DNA of 64,000 bases from Acidobacteriota bacterium (GCA_016700175.1 CP065003.1:1250001-1314000), one strand, 5' to 3'; shown: positions 41,288 to 51,186, counted from the first letter of the stretch. Numbers and translations are program-made. The notes: generated from the sequence alone by a model not told the origin.

Positions 41288-42037
41288 ATGCCAGCCAAAT
41301 TAAACGTCAACATCGACCACGTAGCCACGATCCGCGAGGCGCGGAAGACCATCGAGCCGAGCATCATCACCGCGGCGGTGATCTGCGAGCAGGCGGGCGC
41401 GGACGGGATCACGGTCCACATACGCGGTGACCGCCGGCACATACAGGACCGCGACATCGAGCTCCTGCGCGAGGTCGTCACAACATACCTCAACGTCGAG
41501 ATGGCGGCGACCGACGAGATGATCGGGATCGGCGCACGCACGAAGCCGAATGCGATCTCGCTCGTACCCGAAAACCCCAATGAGATCACGACCGAGGGTG
41601 GGCTCGACGTCGCGGGCAATCTCGAAACCCTGAAGCCTGCCGTCGAGAAACTGCGCGAGGCCGGTGTATTCGTCAGCGCGTTTGTGGACCCTCTGAACGA
41701 ACAGATCGACGCCGCGCAGTCGATCGGGATCCAGCAGGTCGAGTTATGCACGGGCGAGTACGCCGAAATGACGCTCGGCGCGAAAGCCGCTCACGGCGAT
41801 GGAGCGGTTCGTGCGGCAAACGAAGTTGAGCGGATCCGCCAGGCTGCCGTCCACGGCACGAGCCTCGGGATGAAGGTCGCGGCGGGTCACGGGTTGACCT
41901 ACCGGAACGTAGGCGCTTTGGCGGCGATACCGGAGATCACTGAGTTCAACATCGGCCACAACATCATCTCGAGGGCCGTCTTCACGGGACTCTACAAGGC
42001 GGTCGAGGAGATGATCGGGAAGATTCGGGGCGTCTGA
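41288..42037 (+). CDS. pdxJ: Pyridoxine 5'-phosphate synthase PdxJ
   Basis: Condenses 1-deoxyxylulose 5-phosphate with 3-amino-2-oxopropyl phosphate to pyridoxine 5'-phosphate in vitamin B6 synthesis. The 249-residue TIM barrel has LNVNIDHVATIREAR at the start, the GADGITVHIRGDRRHIQDRD phosphate-binding region, catalytic Glu in GGLDVAG/ELCTGEYA segments and AAGHGLTYRNV near the C-terminus, all standard. No ribosome site; the preceding DNA is a heptamer array. No other B6 genes nearby. Confidence 0.96.
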   Translation: MPAKLNVNIDHVATIREARKTIEPSIITAAVICEQAGADGITVHIRGDRRHIQDRDIELLREVVTTYLNVEMAATDEMIGIGARTKPNAISLVPENPNEITTEGGLDVAGNLETLKPAVEKLREAGVFVSAFVDPLNEQIDAAQSIGIQQVELCTGEYAEMTLGAKAAHGDGAVRAANEVERIRQAAVHGTSLGMKVAAGHGLTYRNVGALAAIPEITEFNIGHNIISRAVFTGLYKAVEEMIGKIRGV

Positions 42038-42190
42038 ATCAGTACCGGGAGCGGTAGCGACCGGCCCCAATACCCCCTACGAACTTTGCGCACGACCGCC
42101 TTTACGGTTTATCTTCTTTGTGCCCGTCGCTACCGCTCCGGGTACTGATTTGGCCCGTCGCTACCGCTCCGGGTACTGATTCACTCACTC
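42038..42190. repeat. Inverted GTACCGGGAGCGGTAGCGAC repeats
   Basis: One copy of AGTACCGGGAGCGGTAGCGA (42041-42060) and two inverted copies with CCCGTCGCTACCGCTCCGGG (about 42123-42142 and 42153-42172). The last copy reaches to about 20 bases before the next start codon. The family recurs at 43903-43930 and 44014-44042. Confidence 0.88.
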
Positions 42191-42191
42191 C

Positions 42192-43751
42192 ATGAACTTC
42201 GGCTTCATCATCGACAACCGCAAATGCATCGGTTGCCACGCCTGCACCGTCGCCTGCAAATCCGAGCACGATGTCCCCGTAGGCGTTAACCGGACCTGGG
42301 TCAAGTACATAGAAAAAGGCGAGTTCCCGGATACGCGGCGTTTGTTCAGCGTGATGCGCTGTAACCACTGCGCGGACGCTCCCTGCGTGGACATATGCCC
42401 GACCGAAGCGCTCCACACCCGCAAGGACGGCATCGTCGATTTTGACGATCGAAGGTGCATCAGCTGCAAGGCTTGCACGCAAGCCTGCCCGTACGACGCG
42501 CTCTACATACATCCCGAAACGAAGACCGCCGCGAAGTGCAACTATTGCACGCACAGGACCGACATCGGCCTCGAGCCCGCCTGCGTCGTCGTTTGCCCGG
42601 AGCACGCGATCATTTCCGGCGATATGGACAATCCGGAAACGGAGATCTCGAAACTTCTGGCCCGAGAGACGGTTACGGTCAGGAAGGCGGAGAAAGGAAC
42701 AAAGCCGAAGCTGTTTTACATCGACGGCGACAATGCCTCACTCGATCCGACCGAGGCTCACCCGGACACGGACTATATGTGGTCGAGCCAGTCCTCCGGC
42801 GTCGGCAAGTACGCGAAATACGCCGAGATGCGGCAGTCGAACAAGGCCGCGAACGGGAACGGGCTCGTCCAGATCGAGGGAAGAAAGAAGCCTAAACGGG
42901 TTTACGACGCACCTTCGAAAGGGATGCTCTGGGGCTGGGAGGTCTCCGCGTACGTGCTAACGAAGGCGATCGCGGCGGGAGCGTTCATCGTGCCTGTCGT
43001 CGGGAGCTTCCTTTTCTACCAGATCCCGGAGCTGTTCAAGGTGATCGGTGCGGTCGTCGCCTTTGTTTTTCTGGCCGTCACCGGCCTGCTTCTGATCAAG
43101 GACCTGGGCCGCCCGGACCGTTTTTTGTACGTCCTGCTCCGTCCTCAATGGAAGTCGTGGCTTTCCCGCGGCGCGTACATCATCACGATCTACGGCGCGG
43201 CGCTGACCGCGTGGCTCGCGGCGTCCTATTTTGGATACTACAGATTGCTGCCTGCGATCGAGGCTGTCGGGCTGGTATTCGCGTTCCTTTCAGCGGTTTA
43301 CACGGCGTTCCTGTTCGCCCAAGCGAAGGGCCGAGACCTTTGGCAGAGCCCTATGCTCGGCGTGCATATGATCCTGCATTCGGTGATGGCAGGCCTTGCG
43401 GTGTTCCTCGTCGCGAACTTCTTCCTGGTGATGAACATAGGCATCACGGCGGTCCTGACATTCGTGGCAGTCGCGGCGATCGTGCTTCACCTGGCAACAC
43501 TCGCGATCGAGCTTGTCACTCCGCACGGAACGGAGGACGCGCACAAGACGGTGACGATGATCGTCAGCGGGCAATATGCGACTCAGTTCTGGCTCGGGAT
43601 GGTGGCCGTTGGAAACGTCATTCCGGCTGCGTTGCTGTATGTTTCGTCGGAGTATTCGGTGGTCGGACTCGCGGGTATCCTGATCCTTGTCGGACTGTAT
43701 TTCGCCCAGCGGATATGGGTCCGCGCGCCTCAGGAAATCGCGCTGAGTTAG
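42192..43751 (+). CDS. Fused ferredoxin/NrfD membrane subunit
   Basis: A 519-residue fusion of an electron-transfer subunit with a quinone-interacting membrane subunit. Residues 1-170 carry four 4Fe-4S motifs: CIGCHACTVACK, CNHCADAPCVDICP, CISCKACTQACP and CNYCTHR...CVVVCP (DmsB/NrfC/PsrB type). A linker leads to about eight membrane helices (from about 250) of NrfD/PsrC type. These are usually two separate genes; here they are one chain. It probably partners the molybdopterin oxidoreductase at 45664, moving electrons between that site and the quinone pool. No Shine-Dalgarno is present. Confidence 0.9.
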   Translation: MNFGFIIDNRKCIGCHACTVACKSEHDVPVGVNRTWVKYIEKGEFPDTRRLFSVMRCNHCADAPCVDICPTEALHTRKDGIVDFDDRRCISCKACTQACPYDALYIHPETKTAAKCNYCTHRTDIGLEPACVVVCPEHAIISGDMDNPETEISKLLARETVTVRKAEKGTKPKLFYIDGDNASLDPTEAHPDTDYMWSSQSSGVGKYAKYAEMRQSNKAANGNGLVQIEGRKKPKRVYDAPSKGMLWGWEVSAYVLTKAIAAGAFIVPVVGSFLFYQIPELFKVIGAVVAFVFLAVTGLLLIKDLGRPDRFLYVLLRPQWKSWLSRGAYIITIYGAALTAWLAASYFGYYRLLPAIEAVGLVFAFLSAVYTAFLFAQAKGRDLWQSPMLGVHMILHSVMAGLAVFLVANFFLVMNIGITAVLTFVAVAAIVLHLATLAIELVTPHGTEDAHKTVTMIVSGQYATQFWLGMVAVGNVIPAALLYVSSEYSVVGLAGILILVGLYFAQRIWVRAPQEIALS

Positions 43752-44326
43752 TAAATCGTGAATCGTCAATCGTCAATCGTGATCAGAGCGGCGTGTCAGT
43801 AGCCCGACCGTCAGGGAGGGCGTAGATCAGCAGTTGATAATTGATAGTTGATGGTTGAAGCGGCCCGTTTAAGAACGGGCAGATCATTGACCAATGAAAT
43901 CAGTACCCGGAGCGGTAGCGACCGGCGAGAGATTCTCACCGCGAAGGCGCTGAGACACAAAGATCTCATGGGCGGTTTCGCAGCGAGCAGATCATTGACC
44001 AAAGACCGTTGAAATCAGTACCCGGAGCGGTAGCGACGGGCCTTCTTTGGCGTTTGCCAGAAGAGTGTTGAAAGCGCCACTCCGTTGAAACCACCGAGTT
44101 CTTTCTCGTGTCCCTTGTGCGAACCTCTGTGCTCTCTGTGGCTCGTCTTGTCTGAAAACGGGAGATTTAACCACCGAGGTCACGAAGGTATTCACGGAGG
44201 ATACGGAGATGCCCAGAACCAAGATGTGTCATTGGCTGCGGGGGGCGTTAGCGCAGGACAAGATAGGATGGAATTAGGCCATCTAGGTGGTCGATCAGCC
44301 GACATCACGCAACTAAGCTTTTACTT
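43752..44326. repeat. Gene-free, mixed repeat region
   Basis: Contains an AATCGTG/AATCGTC heptamer array (43757-43784), the AGCCCGACCGTCAGGGAGGG element (43800-43819; again at 60723-60742), a TTGATAA heptamer run (43832-43860), two GTACCCGGAGCGGTAGCGAC copies (43905-43925, 44020-44040), and CCACCGAG/CACGAAGG-type sequence (44090-44210) of the widespread ACCACAGAGG repeat class. No gene is supported. Confidence 0.8.
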
Positions 44327-45403
44327 ATGAAGGCTACTCTTGGACGCGCCAGTTCTGCTTTGCTTACTGCCTTTCTGGTGTGGTCCCTGGTGGCGACCGT
44401 CTCCGCTGAACGCGATCCTGTGGGTCTTTTCCCCATAGTCGAAAACAACAAGTGGGGATATATCGATGGAACGGGCAAAGTAGTTATCCCTCCGCGGTTC
44501 GATCTCGCAGATTATTTCTACGAGGGCCGGGCTCTCGTTTTGACCGGGAAGCAGACAATCAGACATCCTGACAGCGAACACGAGATCGTGGTCGGTAAGT
44601 GGGGCTACATCGACACTTATGGCAACTTCGTGATCCCGCCGAAGTTCGACAACGCCGACTCTTTCTCAGAAGGTTTAGCGGGAGTCTCCGTTGATGGAAT
44701 TTGGGGATTCATCGACCGTGCTGGCGAATTCGTTATAGAGCCGCAGTACTATTCGACTCAACCGTTTTCTGAGGGTCTAGCCATTGTCCGGAAAGAGATG
44801 GGAGAGCCGTTCCTGGTTGTCGACAAGACGGGAAAAGTGCTGTACGAGGTGCCATATTCCTGGATCGGTCCGTTTTCGGACGGCCTCGCTGTGTTTAGTT
44901 CCAACGATAACAGTAAAAAGTTTGGATATATTGACCGCAGTGGAAACCAGGTAACGCCTGCCGTATATGGATCTTCTCACCGCTTTTCAGATGGGCTCGC
45001 GGCTGTACGGCTGGACGGGAAAATGGGCTACATCGACAAAGAAGGAAGGACGGCGATCGCATTCAAATTTGAGCTGGCGGGAGACTTTTCTGAAGGATTG
45101 GCACCGGCTTGCCTTGAAAAAGGATGCGGGTTCGTCGACAAGAATGGGAGATTTGTTATCGACCCTCGGGTTTTCGACTCTGAGCCCTTCAAGAACGGAT
45201 ATGCACGTGTCTATGATGAGAACGGAAAAGTCGGATTCATCGACCGTAGCGGTAGGGTCGTGATCGAGCCACAGTTTGAAGAGGCGGAGAACTTCATCGA
45301 TGGGTTGGCGGAGATACGCCTGGGCGATCCCGTAAGTTATCTGCTCGGATATATCGACACAAGGGGCCAATTTGTCTGGAAGCGAGAAAAGCCTTTGAAA
45401 TAG
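44327..45403 (+). CDS. WG-repeat protein
   Basis: An exported 358-residue protein. A signal-type segment (about 8-26: SALLTAFLVWSLVATVSA) is followed by about eight WG/beta-propeller-like repeats of the form WGYIDxxGKVVIPPRFDxAxxFSEGLAxV. WG repeats are thought to be binding scaffolds; the ligand is unknown. It lies between the FeS-NrfD gene and the molybdopterin oxidoreductase gene, but repeats separate it on both sides. Slightly lower GC than neighbours. Confidence 0.88.
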   Translation: MKATLGRASSALLTAFLVWSLVATVSAERDPVGLFPIVENNKWGYIDGTGKVVIPPRFDLADYFYEGRALVLTGKQTIRHPDSEHEIVVGKWGYIDTYGNFVIPPKFDNADSFSEGLAGVSVDGIWGFIDRAGEFVIEPQYYSTQPFSEGLAIVRKEMGEPFLVVDKTGKVLYEVPYSWIGPFSDGLAVFSSNDNSKKFGYIDRSGNQVTPAVYGSSHRFSDGLAAVRLDGKMGYIDKEGRTAIAFKFELAGDFSEGLAPACLEKGCGFVDKNGRFVIDPRVFDSEPFKNGYARVYDENGKVGFIDRSGRVVIEPQFEEAENFIDGLAEIRLGDPVSYLLGYIDTRGQFVWKREKPLK

Positions 45404-45663
45404 ATCGCTGATTGCGAAGTTGAATGAAGTCAGCAGGGCTGCGCCCAGCTTGGGCAGCGCAAAGCGCTGCTCTAAACGGTAGAGGGAGTTACGACGTGAT
45501 GGTAGCGAACCAAAACTCTTAATCCATGAAATCCGTGTAATCCGTGGCCTTTTTTCATTCGTGAAATCCGTGTAATCCGTGGCCTTCTTTCATTCGTGAA
45601 ATTCGTGAAATTCGTGGCCTTTTCGTATTCAGAGAAATCCGTGCAGTTCGTGGCCTTTTAACA
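45404..45663. repeat. REP palindrome and AATCCGTGTAATCCGTGGCC repeats
   Basis: 45452-45480 holds GGGCAGCGCAAAGCGCTGC and TCTAAACGG. 45520-45660 is a four-copy tandem of GAAATCCGTGTAATCCGTGG with CCTTTT, running to 4 bases before the ATG at 45664 and leaving no Shine-Dalgarno. Confidence 0.9.
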
Positions 45664-48531
45664 ATGACCCACAAGCCTTCATTCATAGAATCCGTCGCCG
45701 AAAAGCTCGGCATCATCGAAAACCTGCATCCGCAAGAAGCGCCCGAAGCGCTTCCGCGCCTGACCGAGCCGGGCGATCTCACGAACTATCCTCCGCCGGA
45801 CAAGTGGGACGACTGGACCGAGTACGAGGCGAAGAGCGGTCTGAAGCGGGAGAAAAAGAACTACACCATCGTCCCGACATCCTGCTTCAACTGCGAGGCC
45901 GGATGCGGACTTCTTTCCTACATCGACAAGGAAACGATGCAGGTCCGCAAGTTCGAAGGCAATCCTTACCACCCCGGAAGCCGAGGCCGGAACTGCGCAA
46001 AAGGCCCCGCAACGATTAACCAAATAAACGATGTAGACAGAATACTTTACCCACTCAAGCGCGACGGCGAGCGGGGCTCCGGCAAGTGGAAGCGCGTCTC
46101 CTGGGACGAGGTCCTCGACGACATCGCTTCGCGGATCCGCGAGACGCTCAAGGACGACCGCCGCAACGAGGTCGTTTACCACGTCGGGCGCCCCGGGCAC
46201 GAAGGCTTCATGGACCGCATTCTTCAGTCGTGGGGAGTCGACGGCCACAACAGCCACACGAACATATGCTCGGCGGGCGCGCGGTTCGGATACGCGATCT
46301 GGCACGGGGCCGACCGTCCTTCGCCCGATCACGCTAACGCGCGTTTCATCCTTCTGATCTCGGCGCATCTCGAATCCGGGCACTATTTCAATCCCCACGC
46401 ACAGCGCATCATCGAGGGCCTTATGAACGGCGCGAAAATGTGCGTGATGGACCCGCGTCTTTCAAACACGGCGTCGATGGCGGATTACTGGATGCCGACG
46501 TATCCGGGAAGCGAGGCCGCGGTCCTGCTCGCGATGGCGAAGATCATCCTCGACGAGGGCTTGTACAACCGCGACTTCATCTACAACTGGGTCAACTGGC
46601 GGGAAAGCCTGAAAGAACTGAGCCCTTCCGCCGAGGTCACGTTCGAGAACTTCATCGACGAGATGAAGAAACTCTACGCCGAATACACGCCCGAATTCGC
46701 GCAAGCCGAAAGCGGCGCGGACCCGAAGATGATCGTCGATGTCGCGCGGAAAATAGGCGAGGCGGGCTCAAGGTTCTCGACCCACAACTGGCGAAGCGCC
46801 GGAAGCGGAAACCTCGGCGGCTGGGCGGTCTCGCGCTGCCTCCATTTCCTGAATGTCCTGACGGGCAGCGTGGGGACCGTCGGCGGCACGATGCCTTCCG
46901 CCTGGAACAAGTTCAAACCGAAGGGATTCTCGACACCTCCCGCCCAGAAGTTCTGGAACACTCTTCATTTCCCCGACGAATACCCGCTCGCTCATTACGA
47001 GATGAGCTTCCTCCTGCCGCATTTCCTGAAGGAAGGCCGCGGAAAGCTCTCGGTCTATTTCACGCGCGTGTTCAACCCCGTGTGGACCTATCCGGACGGT
47101 TTCGTGTGGATGGAGGCGCTTTCGGACGAATCGAAGGTCGGAATGACGATCGCGCTGACGCCGACCTGGAACGAGACCGCGTACTTTGCCGATTACGTCC
47201 TTCCGATGGGGCATTCGAGCGAGCGGCACGACCTGATCAGCTACGAGACGCATTCCGGAATGTGGATCGGGTTCCGCCAGCCCGTGCTCCGCGAAGCGAT
47301 GCGGAAGATGGGCAACGAGGTCGAGTTCACGTACGAGGCGAACCCCGGAGAGGTCTGGGAAGAGGACGAGTTCTGGATCGAGCTTTCGTGGAGGATCGAC
47401 CCGGACGGGTCGCTCGGAGTACGCGAACACTTCATCTCGCCGTATAGGCAGGGCGAGAAGATCACGATCGACGAGTACTACCGGTACATCTTCGAGAACA
47501 CGAAGGGCTTGCCGGAAAAGGCCGCTGAAGAAGGACTTGCGCCGCTCGAATATATGCGCAAGTACGGCGCGTTCGAGGTCGAGCAATCGACGTACGGCGT
47601 TCACCTGAACGAACTGTCTCGCGACGTGCTTGAAGGCTCGGAAACCGATCCCGAAACCGGCGAGATACGAAAAGACGGGAAGGCGATCGGGGTTTCGATC
47701 AGCGGGAAGCCGCACCAGGGCTTCGGAACGCCTTCGCGCAGGCAGGAGTTCTTCTCGCAGACGCTGAAAGACTGGGGCTGGCCGGAGTACAAGACTCCGA
47801 CATACGTGAAGAGCCACATCCACCGCGAGAACCTGAAAGACGACGAGATCGTCCTCGTGCCCACGTTCAGGCTGCCGACGCTCATCCACTCGCGTTCGGG
47901 AAACGCGAAATGGCTGGCCGAGATCGCGAACCGCAATCCGCTGTGGATGCACCCGGAAGACGCGAAACGCTGGGGCGTGAAGACGAACGACCTGGTCCGC
48001 GTTTCAACCGACATCGGTTACTTCGTCAACAAGGCGTGGGTGACAGAGGGGATGAAACCGGGCGTGGTCGCGTGCTCGCATCACCTGGGGCGCTGGCGAA
48101 GGCCTCAGGACGGTGCGAACAACCGCTGGGCGTCGAACCTCGTGAAGATCGAGACGGACGGCAAAGGAGGATGGAAGATGCGGGTTGAAGAAAGCGTTTC
48201 GCGCTCGAAGTCGGACGATCCGGACACGGAACGGATCTTCTGGTCCGACGGAGGCGTCCACCAGAACATCACGTTCCCCGTCCATCCGGACCCGATCAGC
48301 GGAATGCACTGCTGGCATCAGCGCGTGAGGGTCGAAAAGGCTCCCGAAGGCGACCGCTACGGCGATGTGTTCGTCGATACTGAGAAGTCGATGGAGATCT
48401 ACCGCGAGTGGTTGAAGAAGACACGACCCGCTCCGGGCCCGGGAGGCCTTAGGAGGCCTTTGTGGCTGGCGAGGCCTCTGAGACCTGCGGAAGAGATGTT
48501 CTACTTAAATAGGGAACCGGGGGAAAATTAA
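45664..48531 (+). CDS. Molybdopterin oxidoreductase catalytic subunit
   Basis: DMSO-reductase-superfamily enzyme of 955 residues with an N-terminal 4Fe-4S motif (CFNCEAGCGLLSY ... GRNCAKGPA) and the bis-MGD domains, including the metal-ligand region HTNICSAGARFGYAIWHG with Cys as probable Mo/W ligand, and a C-terminal MopB dinucleotide domain (HPEDAKRWGVKTNDLVRVST). There is no twin-arginine signal, so it probably faces the cytoplasm. Formate dehydrogenase, polysulfide reductase and related families are possible; the substrate cannot be assigned. The FeS-NrfD fusion at 42192 is the likely partner. No Sec codon is used here. Confidence 0.9.
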   Translation: MTHKPSFIESVAEKLGIIENLHPQEAPEALPRLTEPGDLTNYPPPDKWDDWTEYEAKSGLKREKKNYTIVPTSCFNCEAGCGLLSYIDKETMQVRKFEGNPYHPGSRGRNCAKGPATINQINDVDRILYPLKRDGERGSGKWKRVSWDEVLDDIASRIRETLKDDRRNEVVYHVGRPGHEGFMDRILQSWGVDGHNSHTNICSAGARFGYAIWHGADRPSPDHANARFILLISAHLESGHYFNPHAQRIIEGLMNGAKMCVMDPRLSNTASMADYWMPTYPGSEAAVLLAMAKIILDEGLYNRDFIYNWVNWRESLKELSPSAEVTFENFIDEMKKLYAEYTPEFAQAESGADPKMIVDVARKIGEAGSRFSTHNWRSAGSGNLGGWAVSRCLHFLNVLTGSVGTVGGTMPSAWNKFKPKGFSTPPAQKFWNTLHFPDEYPLAHYEMSFLLPHFLKEGRGKLSVYFTRVFNPVWTYPDGFVWMEALSDESKVGMTIALTPTWNETAYFADYVLPMGHSSERHDLISYETHSGMWIGFRQPVLREAMRKMGNEVEFTYEANPGEVWEEDEFWIELSWRIDPDGSLGVREHFISPYRQGEKITIDEYYRYIFENTKGLPEKAAEEGLAPLEYMRKYGAFEVEQSTYGVHLNELSRDVLEGSETDPETGEIRKDGKAIGVSISGKPHQGFGTPSRRQEFFSQTLKDWGWPEYKTPTYVKSHIHRENLKDDEIVLVPTFRLPTLIHSRSGNAKWLAEIANRNPLWMHPEDAKRWGVKTNDLVRVSTDIGYFVNKAWVTEGMKPGVVACSHHLGRWRRPQDGANNRWASNLVKIETDGKGGWKMRVEESVSRSKSDDPDTERIFWSDGGVHQNITFPVHPDPISGMHCWHQRVRVEKAPEGDRYGDVFVDTEKSMEIYREWLKKTRPAPGPGGLRRPLWLARPLRPAEEMFYLNREPGEN

Positions 48532-48981
48532 CAGGGATGAAGGTGATAAATGGGATGGAGAAGAAGAGCGAAACAAGATAGACAAGATATTCAGGGTGGT
48601 TCTATCCCGTAGGTGACGGCGAATCTCTTCTTTGCGCGTTCGTACGATTTCGTAAATTTCGTTGTGAATCGCGAGACGGACAGCTTTCGAACGGCTGGCA
48701 GCCATTAACAAGTTGAAGCTTAACACACCTCAAACATCCGTGTTTATCTGTGTCCTTTTTCCACTCTGTGTCCCCTGTGATCTCCGTGGTGAACCCGCGG
48801 CACGCTGAAGCTTATCGGACGACCGTTTAGAGCAGCCCTCCGGGCTGTATTGGCGGGCGCAGCTCGCCGGAATCAGAAAAAAAGCGCGCCTGAAAGGCCG
48901 AGCCTTTCCGCACACAGTGGCGGCGAAGCCGCAAATGCGGAATAGAAATGCCGATCTGGCCCAAGAAATTCTCCCCAAGTC
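48532..48981. repeat. Gene-free region, includes duplicated 140-bp segment
   Basis: 48720-48790 is of the CTCTGTGTCCCCTGTGATCT repeat class. 48799-48936 is almost identical to 54258-54396: CGGCACGCTGAAGCTTATCG, GACCGTTTAGAGCAGCCCTC, GGCTGTATTGGCGGGCGCAG, GCCTTTCCGCACACA, GGCGGCGAAGCCGC. A 73-codon frame at 48505-48726 on the minus strand has no ribosome site and is not called. Confidence 0.85.
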
Positions 48982-51186
48982 TTACGCCTTCACTTCGCCG
49001 GGCAGCTCGGAAACGACCGGGACCCGCAAAAGATCTTCCCGGGTTCTCCAGCCGTCAAGTAGTTCCAGAACCCCTTCTTCAGTGAGCGGTTTGGAAAACA
49101 GGTAGCCCTGCCCGAACTCGCACCCCAGATCCCTCAGTTTTTCTGCCTGCGTTTCCGTTTCGATCCCTTCCGCGATCACATCTAGATCGAGGGCCTTCGC
49201 CATCGCCACGATCGTCGAAACAAGCTTGCCGCCTCCGGTTTCGTCCGAAAGCTCGGTTACGAACGAGCGGTCTATTTTTAGGGTGTTGATCGGAAATCTC
49301 TGCAGGTAGCTCAGCGAGGAATATCCGGTCCCGAAATCGTCGATCGACACTTGAATGCCGTGGGCCCGAAGCTGCTGAAGGATCTTGATCGCCGCATCTG
49401 CGTTCTCCATCGCGGCGCTCTCGGTGATCTCGAGTTTCAGCTGGGAAGGCCGGATCCGCGTGTCGTAGATCACTTCGTTCACGTGGTCTAAAAGATCGGG
49501 CTCCGCGAAATGCCTGCCCGAAAGGTTGACGCTTATGAAAGGCAGAGAATCGGAAAGCGGGCCGAGGCTCCACTCGGAAAGACGCGAACAGGACTCTCTC
49601 AGTATCCACTGTGTGAGTGGAACGATCAGGCCTGTAGATTCGCATACGGGAATGAATTCCGCGGGCGAGATCGGGCCGCGTGTGGGGTGCGTCCACCGGA
49701 CAAGTGCCTCGAAGCCCCGGATCTCAAGGCTCGAGAGGCTTACGATCGGCTGGTAATTCACCGTCAGCTCGTTTCTCTCTATCGCGTGCCGGACGCCGGT
49801 CTCGATCTCGATGAGGTTCACCGCCGTTTCGTGCATACGCTTGTCGAACAGCTCGAACGGGCGGCTGGATTCCTTCGCGTGGTACATCGCGATGTCCGAA
49901 TCGCGGATAAGGTCTTCCCCGTCGGAGTACGTGGCATCGCCGATCACGATCCCGACGCTCACACCTGTTTGGATCTTTTTCTCGCCGATCCTGACAGGCC
50001 GCGAAACCGAGCGGACGATCTCCTTTGCAACCTCGGTCGCGGTATCGACGCCTCCCGCCTTCTCGAGTATCACTCCGAATTCGTCACCGCCGAACCTGGC
50101 GACAAGTTTTCCTTCGTGCTCGAGTGCGGTGAGCCGATTGGCGATCTCCTTCAAAAAACGGTCCCCAAGCGAATGCCCCAGGCTGTCGTTGATGCGCTTG
50201 AACCTGTCCAGGTCAAGGAACAGGACGGCGAAACTCCGTTCCAGATCTTCGCCGCACTCCGCAAGCAGTTCGTTGAGCCTTTGTCTGAAGAAGTTCCGGT
50301 TGGGAAGGTCCGTAAGGGCATCGTGATACGCCGCGTGCCGGAATTCCTCGCGGCTCTCCCGAAGCGCGACCTCGGCGATCTCCTTCTGCTCGACGTAATG
50401 CTCGAGCTCGACGATATGGCGTTCCGCTTGTTCGGCCCTTTCCCTTTCCACTTGCTCGGCCTGGGCCGAGGTCTTCTTGATGTCGTTCACATATCGCCAG
50501 AACGTGAAGTACACAAGCCCGGCAGCGGCGAGGCCGAGGGTCACGAGGAGCGAATCGAAGCTGTACAGCGTCTTCGCGAGAAGGCCCGCGAAAAAGGCGC
50601 TTGTAAGGTAGAGAACAAGCCCGTTGAGACAGTAGACATACCAGACCTCCCAAAGCGACCGGCCGGTCTTGAGAGAGGTAAAGATCGTAACGAAGATCGA
50701 GTTCACGGCGAAAAGAGCCAGCGCGAGGAGCGAGAGCATCAGCGCCAGTTCGGTGAACTGCCCGGCCTTCGCTATTAGGTAGGGCGGCCCGAGTACGAAC
50801 TGGGCCAGGTACGCTGTTGTGTAGGTCGAAACCGCCGCGATTGCGCCGTTCAGGGCTACAGTCTTCGCGGTGATGTTTATCCCCCTGCGCTTGAAACTCA
50901 GGGAAGCCGTCACCGACTCCATGACCGCGACCAGGGTCGCCAACTCGCCTCCGTAGAGTATCAGTACGAGGAATACAAGTATGTCCGAGAGGGTGATGTG
51001 TACTTTCACTCTCGGAAGCTGGATCTGCGAAAAAGTGGCGAAGACTACGGTCGATAGTGTGAGAAAAACAAACAGGCCGTCGACACGGCCTGCCGGGAAC
51101 GCCCACACGGAGCCTCCGACGGCGACGACGGCAAGTGCCGCTGTTGCCGCGTAAGCGAGATTTGTCAGTCGTGGATTCTCAGACAC
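48982..51186 (-). CDS. Membrane GGDEF-EAL cyclic di-GMP protein
   Basis: A 734-residue signalling protein. About eight membrane helices occupy residues 8-230 (MASE-like sensor), then a short coiled coil, a GGDEF domain (about 290-450) with intact RFGGDEFGVIL and SLGHSLGDRFLKE, and an EAL domain (about 465-720) with FEALVRWTHP, ITESAAMEN, DDFGTGYSSLSYL and intact catalytic-type residues. Both synthesis and hydrolysis of c-di-GMP are possible. The start is GTG. Leftward and monocistronic; the subtilase gene lies upstream in the same direction. Confidence 0.93.
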   Translation of the reverse strand: MSENPRLTNLAYAATAALAVVAVGGSVWAFPAGRVDGLFVFLTLSTVVFATFSQIQLPRVKVHITLSDILVFLVLILYGGELATLVAVMESVTASLSFKRRGINITAKTVALNGAIAAVSTYTTAYLAQFVLGPPYLIAKAGQFTELALMLSLLALALFAVNSIFVTIFTSLKTGRSLWEVWYVYCLNGLVLYLTSAFFAGLLAKTLYSFDSLLVTLGLAAAGLVYFTFWRYVNDIKKTSAQAEQVERERAEQAERHIVELEHYVEQKEIAEVALRESREEFRHAAYHDALTDLPNRNFFRQRLNELLAECGEDLERSFAVLFLDLDRFKRINDSLGHSLGDRFLKEIANRLTALEHEGKLVARFGGDEFGVILEKAGGVDTATEVAKEIVRSVSRPVRIGEKKIQTGVSVGIVIGDATYSDGEDLIRDSDIAMYHAKESSRPFELFDKRMHETAVNLIEIETGVRHAIERNELTVNYQPIVSLSSLEIRGFEALVRWTHPTRGPISPAEFIPVCESTGLIVPLTQWILRESCSRLSEWSLGPLSDSLPFISVNLSGRHFAEPDLLDHVNEVIYDTRIRPSQLKLEITESAAMENADAAIKILQQLRAHGIQVSIDDFGTGYSSLSYLQRFPINTLKIDRSFVTELSDETGGGKLVSTIVAMAKALDLDVIAEGIETETQAEKLRDLGCEFGQGYLFSKPLTEEGVLELLDGWRTREDLLRVPVVSELPGEVKA

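Noticed and set aside
48505..48726. 73-codon minus-strand frame after the molybdopterin oxidoreductase
   Set aside because: No ribosome site, overlaps the oxidoreductase stop and repeat DNA, no recognisable family. Possibly a gene remnant, not supportable.
49510..50778. 422-codon plus-strand frame
   Set aside because: Antisense to the GGDEF-EAL gene, which has full domain conservation; no ribosome site.
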